Shown: positions 45,702 through 53,644 of the stretch, in pieces
Numbering within the stretch: position 1 is the first letter of the stretch
Layout: each line of letters starts with the position of its first letter
Assembly (NCBI GenBank): GCA_022482625.1
Contig: JAKVOU010000001.1
Coordinates: 1,722,784-1,786,783 of the forward strand
Direction of reading: 5' to 3'
From: Spirochaetia bacterium
Lineage (GTDB): Bacteria > Spirochaetota > Spirochaetia > Sphaerochaetales > Sphaerochaetaceae
DNA length: 64,000 bases
Notes under the pieces: model-generated
The model's input: only the letters and a program-made list of their open reading frames with translations
Databases searched by the model: none
What the model was told of the DNA's origin: nothing
Translations under genes and position numbers: made by a program

Positions 45702-45744
45702 TTGACCAACTGACAACCTGTTAATATAATTAAGTTGTCAGTTG
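45702..45744 (+). promoter_or_regulatory. Osmolyte-operon promoter overlapped by an 11-bp inverted repeat
   Basis: TTGACC (45702-45707) and TATAAT (45725-45730) are 17 bases apart. The perfect inverted repeat CAACTGACAAC (45707-45717) and GTTGTCAGTTG (45734-45744) brackets the -10, with one arm in the spacer and the other just after it. This is the layout of a repressor operator. The obvious candidate repressor is the BusR-like protein encoded at the end of the same operon. Confidence 0.75.
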
Positions 45745-45821
45745 ATTTTATACAAATTCATTACGTCCCAAACAATCATTTCATTTTTTTTGATAGTAAA
45801 GAATTCATATCCGGAGGATAA

Positions 45822-46961
45822 ATGATAACATATAGTCATGTATATAAGTCCTATAAAAATGGGGCTTATGTCATCAAAGATTTAAATCTCCAGATCAAGG
45901 ATGGTGAACTTATCGTCCTTGTAGGAGAAAGTGGCTGCGGCAAGACCACCACAATGCAAATGCTGAACCGATTGATTGAACCTACAAAAGGCAGGATTTC
46001 AATCAATGGCAATGACATCATGGAAATGGATCCCATCGACTTAAGGAAACACATTGGATACGTCATTCAGAATACCGGTCTGTTTCCTCATTGGACCATT
46101 GAAGAAAACATAGCAACGCTACTACGATTGAGAAAAGTTTCAAAACAAGAAACTGAAATGAAAGTAAAGCAATTCATGGATCTGGTAAACTTGGAATATG
46201 ACCAATTTGCCAAACGTTATCCAAAGCAACTTTCAGGCGGGCAACAGCAACGGGTAGGAGTTGCTAGGGCACTGATAAACGAACCGGAAATCATACTGAT
46301 GGATGAGCCGTTTTCTGCTCTTGATCCCATCACCAGGGAACAGCTCCAGGATGAATTGCTAAAACTTCACGATGAACTGCACAAAACAATCATTTTCGTC
46401 ACTCATGATATTGACGAAGCCATAAAACTGGGAGATAGGATTGCGGTAATGCAACATGGCAAGATTTCCCAGATTGACACTGCAGAAAACATTCTCAAGA
46501 ATCCTGCAAATGAATTTGTAGAAAAATTCGTAGGAAAGAACCGGTTATGGAAAACACCGGATATGCTCACTGCACAGGATGTCATGGACACTGATTTCGT
46601 CACCATAGATCCTGACAGATCGGTCATACAGGCAATTGAACTGATGCAAGCACATAAGAAACCGATACTCTGTGTCGTTCAAAAAGCACCGAATGATCGT
46701 AAGAAACTAGTCGGTCTTATCGGTACAAACAGGCTTTGGAGCATAAAAGACAGGACTGTAAGAATAAAAGATGTCATGAAAACAAACCCAAAGGCTTTCC
46801 TCCCTTCTACCAGTCTGACCGAAATCATAGCAGAACGAGAAAAAAACAATGTAGTCTTCAGTGCGGTAGTTGATTCAGAAGGCATATTGCAAGGAATGAT
46901 CACAAATACTTCAATACTCAACATCCTAAGCCAGATCATGCCTGGGAAGGAGGATTACTGA
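45822..46961 (+). CDS. Osmolyte (betaine/choline-type) ABC transporter ATPase with CBS domains
   Basis: This 379-residue ATPase is of the OpuCA/ProV type: Walker A GESGCGKTT near residue 37, signature LSGGQQQRVGVARAL, Walker B ILMDEPFSALD, and a C-terminal pair of CBS domains from about residue 250. CBS domains in this family gate transport in response to ionic strength or cyclic-di-AMP. It belongs to a four-gene unit with one permease, a binding protein and a BusR-like regulator. The start follows CGGAGG by seven bases. It shares one base with the permease start. Confidence 0.93.
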   Translation: MITYSHVYKSYKNGAYVIKDLNLQIKDGELIVLVGESGCGKTTTMQMLNRLIEPTKGRISINGNDIMEMDPIDLRKHIGYVIQNTGLFPHWTIEENIATLLRLRKVSKQETEMKVKQFMDLVNLEYDQFAKRYPKQLSGGQQQRVGVARALINEPEIILMDEPFSALDPITREQLQDELLKLHDELHKTIIFVTHDIDEAIKLGDRIAVMQHGKISQIDTAENILKNPANEFVEKFVGKNRLWKTPDMLTAQDVMDTDFVTIDPDRSVIQAIELMQAHKKPILCVVQKAPNDRKKLVGLIGTNRLWSIKDRTVRIKDVMKTNPKAFLPSTSLTEIIAEREKNNVVFSAVVDSEGILQGMITNTSILNILSQIMPGKEDY

Positions 46962-47584
46962 TGTTCAATTTCATACTGACCCATGGTCCGGAAGTAGTAT
47001 CAAAGACTCTGGAACATATCTCACTTTCACTGTCTGCCGTCATCCTCGCCTGTATCATAGGTATTCCTGTCGGTTTTCTCATCGTCAATCATAAAAAGTT
47101 GTCAAACCTGGTCCTGGGCATTGCAAACATAATCCAGACAATTCCATCTCTGGCAATGTTTGCTTTTGCACTGCCTTTATTCGGGATCGGTGTCAAACCA
47201 GCCATCTTCGCCTTGTTCCTTTATGCATTGCTTCCTATCATCAAGAACACATTGCTCGGGATAAGAAGTGTTGATCCTGCCATCATCAAGGCAGCCAGAG
47301 GCATGGGGATGTCAAAGAAACAGATTATGTTCATGGTAGAAGTCCCTCTTTCCATATCCATAATCATGGGTGGTATCCGCATTGCGACGGTTACCAGCAT
47401 CGGCGTCACGACAATTGCCACCTTGATTGCGGCAGGAGGACTGGGAGATTTCATTTATCAAGGACTGAGTACCTTCAACCAACCGATGATACTTACAGGC
47501 GCTTTCCTTTCTGCCTTGCTTGCCCTTGTTTCCGATTTCTTCCTCGGACTGCTGGAAAAGAAGTTGACATCCAAAGGCCTATAA
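46961..47584 (+). CDS. Osmolyte ABC transporter permease
   Basis: This 207-residue OpuCB/ProW-type permease has five or six membrane helices. The docking-loop sequence AARGMGMSKKQIMFMVEVPLS is typical, as is IGVTTIATLIAAGGLGDFI. Only one permease gene is present instead of the opuCB/opuCD pair, so a homodimer is likely. The ribosome site GGAGG overlaps the end of the ATPase gene. Confidence 0.93.
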   Translation: MFNFILTHGPEVVSKTLEHISLSLSAVILACIIGIPVGFLIVNHKKLSNLVLGIANIIQTIPSLAMFAFALPLFGIGVKPAIFALFLYALLPIIKNTLLGIRSVDPAIIKAARGMGMSKKQIMFMVEVPLSISIIMGGIRIATVTSIGVTTIATLIAAGGLGDFIYQGLSTFNQPMILTGAFLSALLALVSDFFLGLLEKKLTSKGL

Positions 47585-47638
47585 CACAGGTCATAAGGTA
47601 TCGTCAATCTATTTTAATATAAATTTAGGAGTATACAT

Positions 47639-48517
47639 ATGAAAAACAAAATAAGATTATTCTTAGCAGGAACATTGCTGTTCATGACGGCAGTATCTTG
47701 CTCTTCACATGATAAGACAATCACTATCGTGCACAAGAATTTTACCGAACAGCGCCTGATCGGACAGGCAATGGGCATATACCTCAAGGACAAAGGATTC
47801 AAGACAGAAGTCAAGGAACTGGGTGGTTCCATGCTCTGTTTCAATGCCTTGGTCAGCGGGGAAGCAGATATGTATCCTGAATATACAGGTACGGTCTATT
47901 CAACGATATTCAAACATACGAAAATCTTGTCAGAGCAGGATACCTATGACATGGTCAAAAAAGAAAGTGAAGAAAAATATGGTATCACGTGGTTGGAACC
48001 GATGGGATTCAACAATACCTATGTTCTCTCTGTAACCAAGGAAACAGCAAAGAAATATAATCTGCACAACATTTCAGACCTTGCACCTTATGCAAAGGAT
48101 CTGGTTCTCGGTGGGGATTCTGAATTCGGAGTTAGGGAAATAGATGGATACCCGGCACTGATCAAGAAGTACGGATTCCAGTTCAAGAGCTACAAGAGCA
48201 TGGACCAAGGCCTGACCTACCAGGCATTGGTCAATGAAAAGATTGATATCAATGCATCCTATGCTACCGATGGTAGAATTGCAAAGTATGGACTGGTCAA
48301 TCTGAAGGATGACAAGCAGGTATTCCCACCCTATTACTGTACGCCGATCATGAAGCAAAGTTTCGTCGACAAGAATCCAAAGGTAGTCGCATACCTCAAC
48401 AAGCTGAAGGGTGTATGGAGCAACGAAGACATGCAAAAATACAACCAGATGGTTGACGATGGTAAAGATATTGACAAAGTAGCTACACAGATGTTACAAG
48501 ATAAAAATCTTATTTGA
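47639..48517 (+). CDS. Osmolyte-binding lipoprotein
   Basis: This 292-residue OpuAC/OpuCC-type substrate-binding protein is a lipoprotein: MKNKIRLFLAGTLLF, then the lipobox region TAVSC with Cys21. The mature domain starts ITIVHKNFTEQ, and the ligand-site segment EADMYPEYTGTVY is the usual one for quaternary-amine binders. Betaine, choline or carnitine are the likely ligands, not distinguishable here. GGAG lies about eight bases before the ATG. Confidence 0.92.
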   Translation: MKNKIRLFLAGTLLFMTAVSCSSHDKTITIVHKNFTEQRLIGQAMGIYLKDKGFKTEVKELGGSMLCFNALVSGEADMYPEYTGTVYSTIFKHTKILSEQDTYDMVKKESEEKYGITWLEPMGFNNTYVLSVTKETAKKYNLHNISDLAPYAKDLVLGGDSEFGVREIDGYPALIKKYGFQFKSYKSMDQGLTYQALVNEKIDINASYATDGRIAKYGLVNLKDDKQVFPPYYCTPIMKQSFVDKNPKVVAYLNKLKGVWSNEDMQKYNQMVDDGKDIDKVATQMLQDKNLI

Positions 48518-48527
48518 TTAAGTTACC

Positions 48528-48552
48528 TGGCAATCGGTACACCCGATTGCCA
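48528..48552 (+). promoter_or_regulatory. Perfect hairpin between binding-protein and busR-like genes
   Basis: TGGCAATCGG (48528-48537) and CCGATTGCCA (48543-48552) form a 10-bp stem with a five-base loop. No T-run follows, so complete termination is unlikely. It may stabilise the upstream mRNA or lower readthrough into the regulator gene. Its stem sequence resembles that of the hairpin at 2941-2987. Confidence 0.5.
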
Positions 48553-48570
48553 AATACAGGTGGCAATAAA

Positions 48571-49227
48571 TTGAACAGAATCAGGGCCACGGTTCCCAGT
48601 TATATGAAGATTGCAATTGATATTGCCCATTCCATCAGTGACGGGCAATATAGGGAAGGTGACTTGCTCCATATCCGTACGGCTTTAGTCGGTAAATACG
48701 GTGTTTCTGCGGAAACAGTCAGAAGAGCGATCAACATTCTCGGTGATGTCGGTGTCGTAGACATCAGAAAGAACTTCGGCGTATATGTCCTTTCGGAAAA
48801 GAAAGCATTGCAGTTCATGCTGGACATGGGAGACTTCGGCACTTTGACCAGTCTGGTAGACTCTCTCCAGAAAAAAATGAAAGCCGCAATTGATAATATA
48901 ACCAGCATGCAGGATACATTGATTGACTTGACGACAAGAATCGGCCATTACAGCAAGCTGTCTTCGATCTCTCCCCGGAAACTCCAGTTGTCTTCGGCCT
49001 GTCTGTACTTGGGAAAAACCATTGCAGACATCCAGCTTTGGCAGCATACAGGCGCTACAATCATAGCCATCCAGCATGGAAACGGCCTGACCTTATCTCC
49101 AGGTCCTTCCTACAGGTTTGTTATCGACGATATCTTGTACTATGTCGAAAGCCCGGATAAGAAAGAATGTATTGTTTCCTATCTGGGCCTGGCATCTCCA
49201 ACTGAAGGAACCGACAGTCAATCGTAA
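48571..49227 (+). CDS. BusR-like GntR/RCK_C transcriptional regulator
   Basis: This 218-residue protein has an N-terminal winged helix of the GntR/YtrA type (KYGVSAETVRRAINILGDVG), a short coiled coil (about residues 90-130) and a C-terminal RCK_C/TrkA_C domain (GKTIADIQLW, then TGATIIAIQ). This is the architecture of BusR, known from lactic acid bacteria and streptococci to repress betaine uptake when bound to cyclic-di-AMP. A TTG start is chosen because AGGTGG lies seven bases upstream; an in-frame ATG at 48514 lies inside the upstream gene. Co-transcription with an osmolyte transporter supports the assignment. Its end overlaps the convergent kinase gene by ten bases. Confidence 0.85.
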   Translation: MNRIRATVPSYMKIAIDIAHSISDGQYREGDLLHIRTALVGKYGVSAETVRRAINILGDVGVVDIRKNFGVYVLSEKKALQFMLDMGDFGTLTSLVDSLQKKMKAAIDNITSMQDTLIDLTTRIGHYSKLSSISPRKLQLSSACLYLGKTIADIQLWQHTGATIIAIQHGNGLTLSPGPSYRFVIDDILYYVESPDKKECIVSYLGLASPTEGTDSQS

Positions 49228-50534
49228 AACTTTTCCAGGGCCTCGCCATAAGAGTGGAACATGCCGATCCCCACACCAGCATGGATCACAGCCCCCATGG
49301 CACTGTCTTCGATTTCTTCATGGAATAAGATTTTCTTCCCATATGCCTGTTCTGCTTTCTGCCGCAGCAACAGATTCTTCTTCAAGCCGTTGCCGGCACC
49401 AAGCAACAGGGTCTTTTCCTTTTTTACTGCTTCTGGAAGCATCCTATAAAAGCGGAACAGCTCTTCCACCATGCCTTCGGTCAGGGCCAAGGTCATTGAT
49501 TCAGGTGTAAAGTTATCAACATCAATGTCCGTAAAAGAAGCATAGGCTCCTGGCTTTCCCCGCTCACCGAGGAACATGGGCTGGCATACCATAGGATGGC
49601 CCGATACTGAAAAATCAAATCCGTCCATATGCTTTATTATCCGAGCAATATCGCAGGTATATCCGAAACTTTCCAACACCTTGCAAAAGAACCTTGCAAG
49701 GATACGATAAGAATCACCACCGCACAGTGAAAAAGCAACATGAAGGAAACCGTCAGTTCCCAACGGACGTTTTTCAAAACCAGAAAAAGAAGCTTTTCCA
49801 CTCTGATAAAACGACAGTTGTCCTGATGTACCGTAATGCAGCAACAAGGTATGTTCCAAACCTTTTACAGAACCAAGAAAACTGGCCTGATTGTCTCCAA
49901 GAGGCTGGACCATAGGTACATCCCTGTAAATTCCTTGAATCTTTGGTTCTTCCGTCACAGAAGGGAACAGTACATCATCATAGACAAGTTCTTCCTTCTC
50001 TACATCCCAGATTCCAAGGCTCGCTGCAATCGAAACATCACATACGGGCCGAGTAGTTCCGATAAGCCGAAGAAGTACATAGTCACCGATATTGCAGAAA
50101 GATGTTGCTGTTGCAGGACGTGGAATACATGCATCAGTTACGATGCCATATCCAGTATAGACAGGAAATCCTAATTTTTCAGAAAGCAATTCTTCAGTAG
50201 AGATACCATCAGCATGTTTTTTTCTTCCCCATTGGTTCTGCCAGGTATAAAACGGCGAAACAGCATTGCCATGTGCGTCTACATAGACGATGCCATGCAT
50301 CTGGGATGAAATGGAACAGCCGACAATTTCATCATCTCCTTCATCTATCAAAGCATCAAGGATACGTTTTGTCTTCACATAAATAGCTTCAGGATCCTGA
50401 AGCGCATCCTGCAGGTCGCTGCCTTCGATATAGGCATTGTCACAGGACAAAGTGCGGCAGATTTTCTTAGTTTCAACGTCAACCGAAATTCCACAGATGC
50501 TCGTCGTTCCGATGTCCAATCCAATAAGCTTCAT
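49218..50534 (-). CDS. FGGY-family carbohydrate kinase (sedoheptulokinase-like)
   Basis: This 438-residue kinase starts MKLIGLDIGTTS, the FGGY phosphate-1 motif, with ISSQMHGIVYVD near residue 95 and the C-terminal LLLGAGNGLKKN loop. It is shorter than xylulokinases and resembles sedoheptulokinase-like members, but the substrate is unproven. AAGGAGG precedes the ATG. An IS1595 element inserted 56 bases upstream of the start cuts the likely -35 region. It has no sugar-specific neighbour on its own strand. Confidence 0.82.
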   Translation of the reverse strand: MKLIGLDIGTTSICGISVDVETKKICRTLSCDNAYIEGSDLQDALQDPEAIYVKTKRILDALIDEGDDEIVGCSISSQMHGIVYVDAHGNAVSPFYTWQNQWGRKKHADGISTEELLSEKLGFPVYTGYGIVTDACIPRPATATSFCNIGDYVLLRLIGTTRPVCDVSIAASLGIWDVEKEELVYDDVLFPSVTEEPKIQGIYRDVPMVQPLGDNQASFLGSVKGLEHTLLLHYGTSGQLSFYQSGKASFSGFEKRPLGTDGFLHVAFSLCGGDSYRILARFFCKVLESFGYTCDIARIIKHMDGFDFSVSGHPMVCQPMFLGERGKPGAYASFTDIDVDNFTPESMTLALTEGMVEELFRFYRMLPEAVKKEKTLLLGAGNGLKKNLLLRQKAEQAYGKKILFHEEIEDSAMGAVIHAGVGIGMFHSYGEALEKFYD

Positions 50535-50590
50535 TAATTATTTCCTCCTTAGCTTAAAGATCTTATCATAAGCTACAGATTAATAAATTA

Positions 50591-51666
50591 CCATCTGAAT
50601 TTGCACCGTGTTGTTAGCGGGTAATTGAAACAGGAGTATCCAAGCTGGTATCATCAGTCTTGCAGTTGCAAGACTGTGTTGCCGGCCGGTTGCGATGTGG
50701 TAGTCCTTCTGGCCGGCTTCCCTTTCTTGCAAAAAGGACTACCACCCATGAGTATCATCAAATCCAAATCCCGTAGGGAGACCCCGTGGAGCGGAGACGG
50801 CAATGCGTCTGCGCTCCAGCAGTTCATTGACGAAAGCAACCAGGCCAATTATGAACGGAGACATCCGTCAGAAATCGGTGCAACGGAGGCCGGGTTCATA
50901 AACTCCTTCATACCGGACGGATGCCCTTGGTGCGGATCATCGCAATACATTTCCTTCGGCAAGACCAGGACAAGGATCAGGAGATATCGCTGCCGCCAGT
51001 GCGGCAGGACATCCACTCCAATCACAGGCACCATCTTCGACAGCAGGAAGATCCCCTTGTCCCAGTGGCTGGATTTTCTGCTGTCCTTGTTTGGTTACGG
51101 AAGCTTCAGGATGGTATCGAAATCGAACAGGAATGCGTACAGTACGACCATGTACTGGCTCCACAAGGTGTTCCTGGTCCTCCGGGGAATCCAGGACGAT
51201 ATCGTCCTGGACTGCAAGGAAGTCCAGCTGGATGAAACCTGTTTCAAGGTACGCAAGCCGGACGTCCGGAAGAAACCAAACGGCAAGGAGTATGCAGGGC
51301 TCTCAAGGAACCAGATATGCATCGGCATAGCCTATGACGGTGTGCGTATGGTTGCCTTCGAGGAAGGGACCGGCAAGCCGGCAAAGACGAAGACGTACGG
51401 GCTTTTCCGAAGGCACATACCCCGGGGGACATTGATCGTCCATGACATGGAACATGCCCGTGACAAGCTCGTCCGGGAACTCGGACTCACCAGCAGGACC
51501 TACAGCTCCAAGGAAATGAAGAAGCTCCCCGAAGACAAGTTCAAAAAGGTCGAGATACTCATGAATCGGGCAATGCATTTCCGCGAAAGGCTAAAATTTA
51601 GGGATGGATTCCGCAAATAGAGCGTTCATTTGCAGTTTCGTAACAACACTGTGCAAATTCAGATGG
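50591..51666 (+). mobile_element. IS1595-family insertion sequence, complete
   Basis: This 1076-bp element has terminal repeats of 26 bases (50591-50616, inverted at 51641-51666) with one mismatch, beginning CCATCTGAATTTGCAC. The flanking ATAAATTA (50583-50590 and 51667-51674) is a perfect 8-bp target duplication, the usual length for IS1595. It carries one intact transposase gene. It lies between the kinase promoter and the 3' end of the hydrolase gene. Confidence 0.96.
50748..51620 (+). CDS. IS1595-family (ISXO2-like) transposase
   Basis: This 290-residue transposase starts at MSIIKSKSR; the upstream extension to 50625 lies in the terminal region and looks non-coding. An N-terminal zinc ribbon (CPWCGS and CRQCGRTS) is followed by the ISXO2-like DDE domain: Asp in QLDETCFK, Asp in IVHDMEHARD, and the late N/K pair in MNRAMHFRERLKF. 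The DDNK arrangement is one known for this family. The protein ends 46 bases before the IS end. The frame appears complete although short at the C-terminus. Confidence 0.9.
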   Translation: MSIIKSKSRRETPWSGDGNASALQQFIDESNQANYERRHPSEIGATEAGFINSFIPDGCPWCGSSQYISFGKTRTRIRRYRCRQCGRTSTPITGTIFDSRKIPLSQWLDFLLSLFGYGSFRMVSKSNRNAYSTTMYWLHKVFLVLRGIQDDIVLDCKEVQLDETCFKVRKPDVRKKPNGKEYAGLSRNQICIGIAYDGVRMVAFEEGTGKPAKTKTYGLFRRHIPRGTLIVHDMEHARDKLVRELGLTSRTYSSKEMKKLPEDKFKKVEILMNRAMHFRERLKFRDGFRK

Positions 51667-51687
51667 ATAAATTAAAATTGCAAATAA

Positions 51688-52653
51688 TCAACGTGGAACA
51701 CTTTCACAAATTAACTGAAGAGCTTCGAATGTTTTTTGATATGTCCGATTAATAAACCCATGGATCATTCCTAAAAACAAATGGTAATCAACGGTAACAC
51801 CAGAATCTTCAAGCTTTGCTGCATAAAATAATGCATGATCAAGCAAAGGGTCACATTCTGCTGAAATAATACATGCAGATGGCAAGCCCTTTAGATTTTT
51901 TGCAAGAAGAGGAGAAGCGTAGCAATTAAATTTTTCTTTTTTATTTTTTAAATAAAAAGAAAAATTCTCATCTCTTGCACTTGAATAAAGCAAAAAATAT
52001 CCTCCTTTACCATATCGATTCTCAGACGTAACTATATTATCAAAATAAAAACTAGTTACTGGATAAATTAAAATTTGTTTATGAATTTTAGGTCCATTTC
52101 GATCACGGGCAAGCAAACAAAGAGCAGCTACGAAATTTCCACCAGAACTATCTCCACATAATGTAACGCTATTAATATTTCCTGAAAAATTTTCAGCATG
52201 CTTTACTACCCATTGTATAGAAGCATAAGAATCTTCAAGACCTATAGGAAAAGGAAATTCTGGTGCCAATCTATATTCTACAGCAATAACGACAATCTTT
52301 CCAAAATTTGCAAAGAATCTTGGCACATAATCATATACGTCAAGGTTATTCATGCACCATTCTCCTCCATGAAAGAAAATCATAATAGGAAAAGGGCCTT
52401 TACCTTTAGGATGATAGATTCGTATAGGGATCATTGTACCATTACCTTCAATAAGCAAATCTGTTGTATCAATGGTCATTAAATCAAGATAACAATGACA
52501 TTTTTTCATCAATTCTGTCAATTCAGCAACAGACTCTAAGTTATTTCGCTTGCGCCAAGAAGCAGGACAAACTAAATCAATCTGCTGAGGTTGCGGAATA
52601 TTAACCTCAAATGATGGTTCACCATAAACAGGTTCAATGTATTTCCTATACAT
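51688..52653 (-). CDS. Alpha/beta hydrolase, hormone-sensitive lipase type
   Basis: This 321-residue cytoplasmic esterase has the HGGEW oxyanion motif (95-99), the nucleophile elbow GDSSGG (Ser169), an aspartate in SAECDPLLDHA near 275 and a histidine in IHGF near 300. It is the last gene of a ribose-type ABC operon and overlaps the permease gene by eight bases. It may deacylate an imported substrate before phosphorylation (inference). GGGG lies seven bases before the ATG. The whole operon is A+T-rich relative to the adjacent IS1595. Confidence 0.88.
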   Translation of the reverse strand: MYRKYIEPVYGEPSFEVNIPQPQQIDLVCPASWRKRNNLESVAELTELMKKCHCYLDLMTIDTTDLLIEGNGTMIPIRIYHPKGKGPFPIMIFFHGGEWCMNNLDVYDYVPRFFANFGKIVVIAVEYRLAPEFPFPIGLEDSYASIQWVVKHAENFSGNINSVTLCGDSSGGNFVAALCLLARDRNGPKIHKQILIYPVTSFYFDNIVTSENRYGKGGYFLLYSSARDENFSFYLKNKKEKFNCYASPLLAKNLKGLPSACIISAECDPLLDHALFYAAKLEDSGVTVDYHLFLGMIHGFINRTYQKTFEALQLICESVPR

Positions 52654-53644
52654 TTTGATGCCCCAAGTTTAAATCTTTTCCGGCAGTAATATCTGCAACT
52701 TTGACTTTTTTATCCATATGCTGATAACTATCCAAAATAACAGCAGCAACAAAAATTGCTCCTCGAATAACTCGTTGTGTGTATTCATCGATATTCATCA
52801 AAGTCAAACCATTAGTTAGCATTGAAATAAGAACAACACCACAACAAGCCTTAAAAACTTTTCCTTCGCCTCCTGCAAGACTTACTCCGCCTATTACTGT
52901 AGCTGTTAATGCATCCATTTCCATTCCTTCGCCACTCATTGGTTGTCCAGAACCAACACGACCATACATAATAATCCCAGCAATTCCACACAGGAACCCA
53001 CTCAATAAATAGGCGAATATACGAAGTCTATAAGTATTGATACCAGAAAGTCTTGCTGCTTCATCATTACTTCCAGAAGCATAAAATTGCCTACCAAGAT
53101 ATGTTTTATTCAACACAAATGAAGCAAATAGGGCAATTATTATGAATATGATAATTGGAATTGGTATACTACCTATAAATCCTTGTCCAAAAATTTTAGA
53201 ATTTTCAGGGATTCCATATACCGGTAATCCTCCACAAACGATATAAGCAAAACCACCAATAATAATGCTAAACGCATAAGTACCAATCATTGCTACAATT
53301 TTTGTTTTTTCGATAATCCATCCCATTATTGTACTTAATACTGTACAAATCAAAAGAGTCAGCAACATTGCATATCCCCAACTCATACCAGTGTTAACAC
53401 AGAAAATTGCAACTAAGACCGTAACAATAGAAATAAAAGAACCTATGGCTAAATTCAATCCTCCAGCAATCATAACAATCATACCACCTATACTGGCAAT
53501 TCCTAATATAGAGGATTGACGTAGTATAGTAATAATATTACTACCTTTAATAAATGCATGATTACCCATAAAGAACACAATTGCCAACAATAACATTACA
53601 AACACAATTGTATATTCCTTAAACCCATCAGCCAATTTTTTCAT
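52646..53644 (-). CDS. Ribose-type ABC transporter permease
   Basis: This 332-residue RbsC-like permease has about eight to ten membrane helices and the family segments GMIVMIAGGLNLAIGSF and GGVSLAGGEGKV. The start MKKLADGFKE is preferred over an ATG two codons earlier because AGGGG is then eight bases upstream. It overlaps the ATPase stop by four bases. It forms the channel for a sugar or polyol bound by the upstream binding protein. Confidence 0.9.
   Translation of the reverse strand: MKKLADGFKEYTIVFVMLLLAIVFFMGNHAFIKGSNIITILRQSSILGIASIGGMIVMIAGGLNLAIGSFISIVTVLVAIFCVNTGMSWGYAMLLTLLICTVLSTIMGWIIEKTKIVAMIGTYAFSIIIGGFAYIVCGGLPVYGIPENSKIFGQGFIGSIPIPIIIFIIIALFASFVLNKTYLGRQFYASGSNDEAARLSGINTYRLRIFAYLLSGFLCGIAGIIMYGRVGSGQPMSGEGMEMDALTATVIGGVSLAGGEGKVFKACCGVVLISMLTNGLTLMNIDEYTQRVIRGAIFVAAVILDSYQHMDKKVKVADITAGKDLNLGHQNV

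Noticed and set aside
48514-48570. ATG at 48514 as the start of the BusR-like gene
   Set aside because: It lies inside the binding-protein gene without a ribosome site, and the extra residues are encoded by the intergenic hairpin. The TTG at 48571 has AGGTGG at good spacing.
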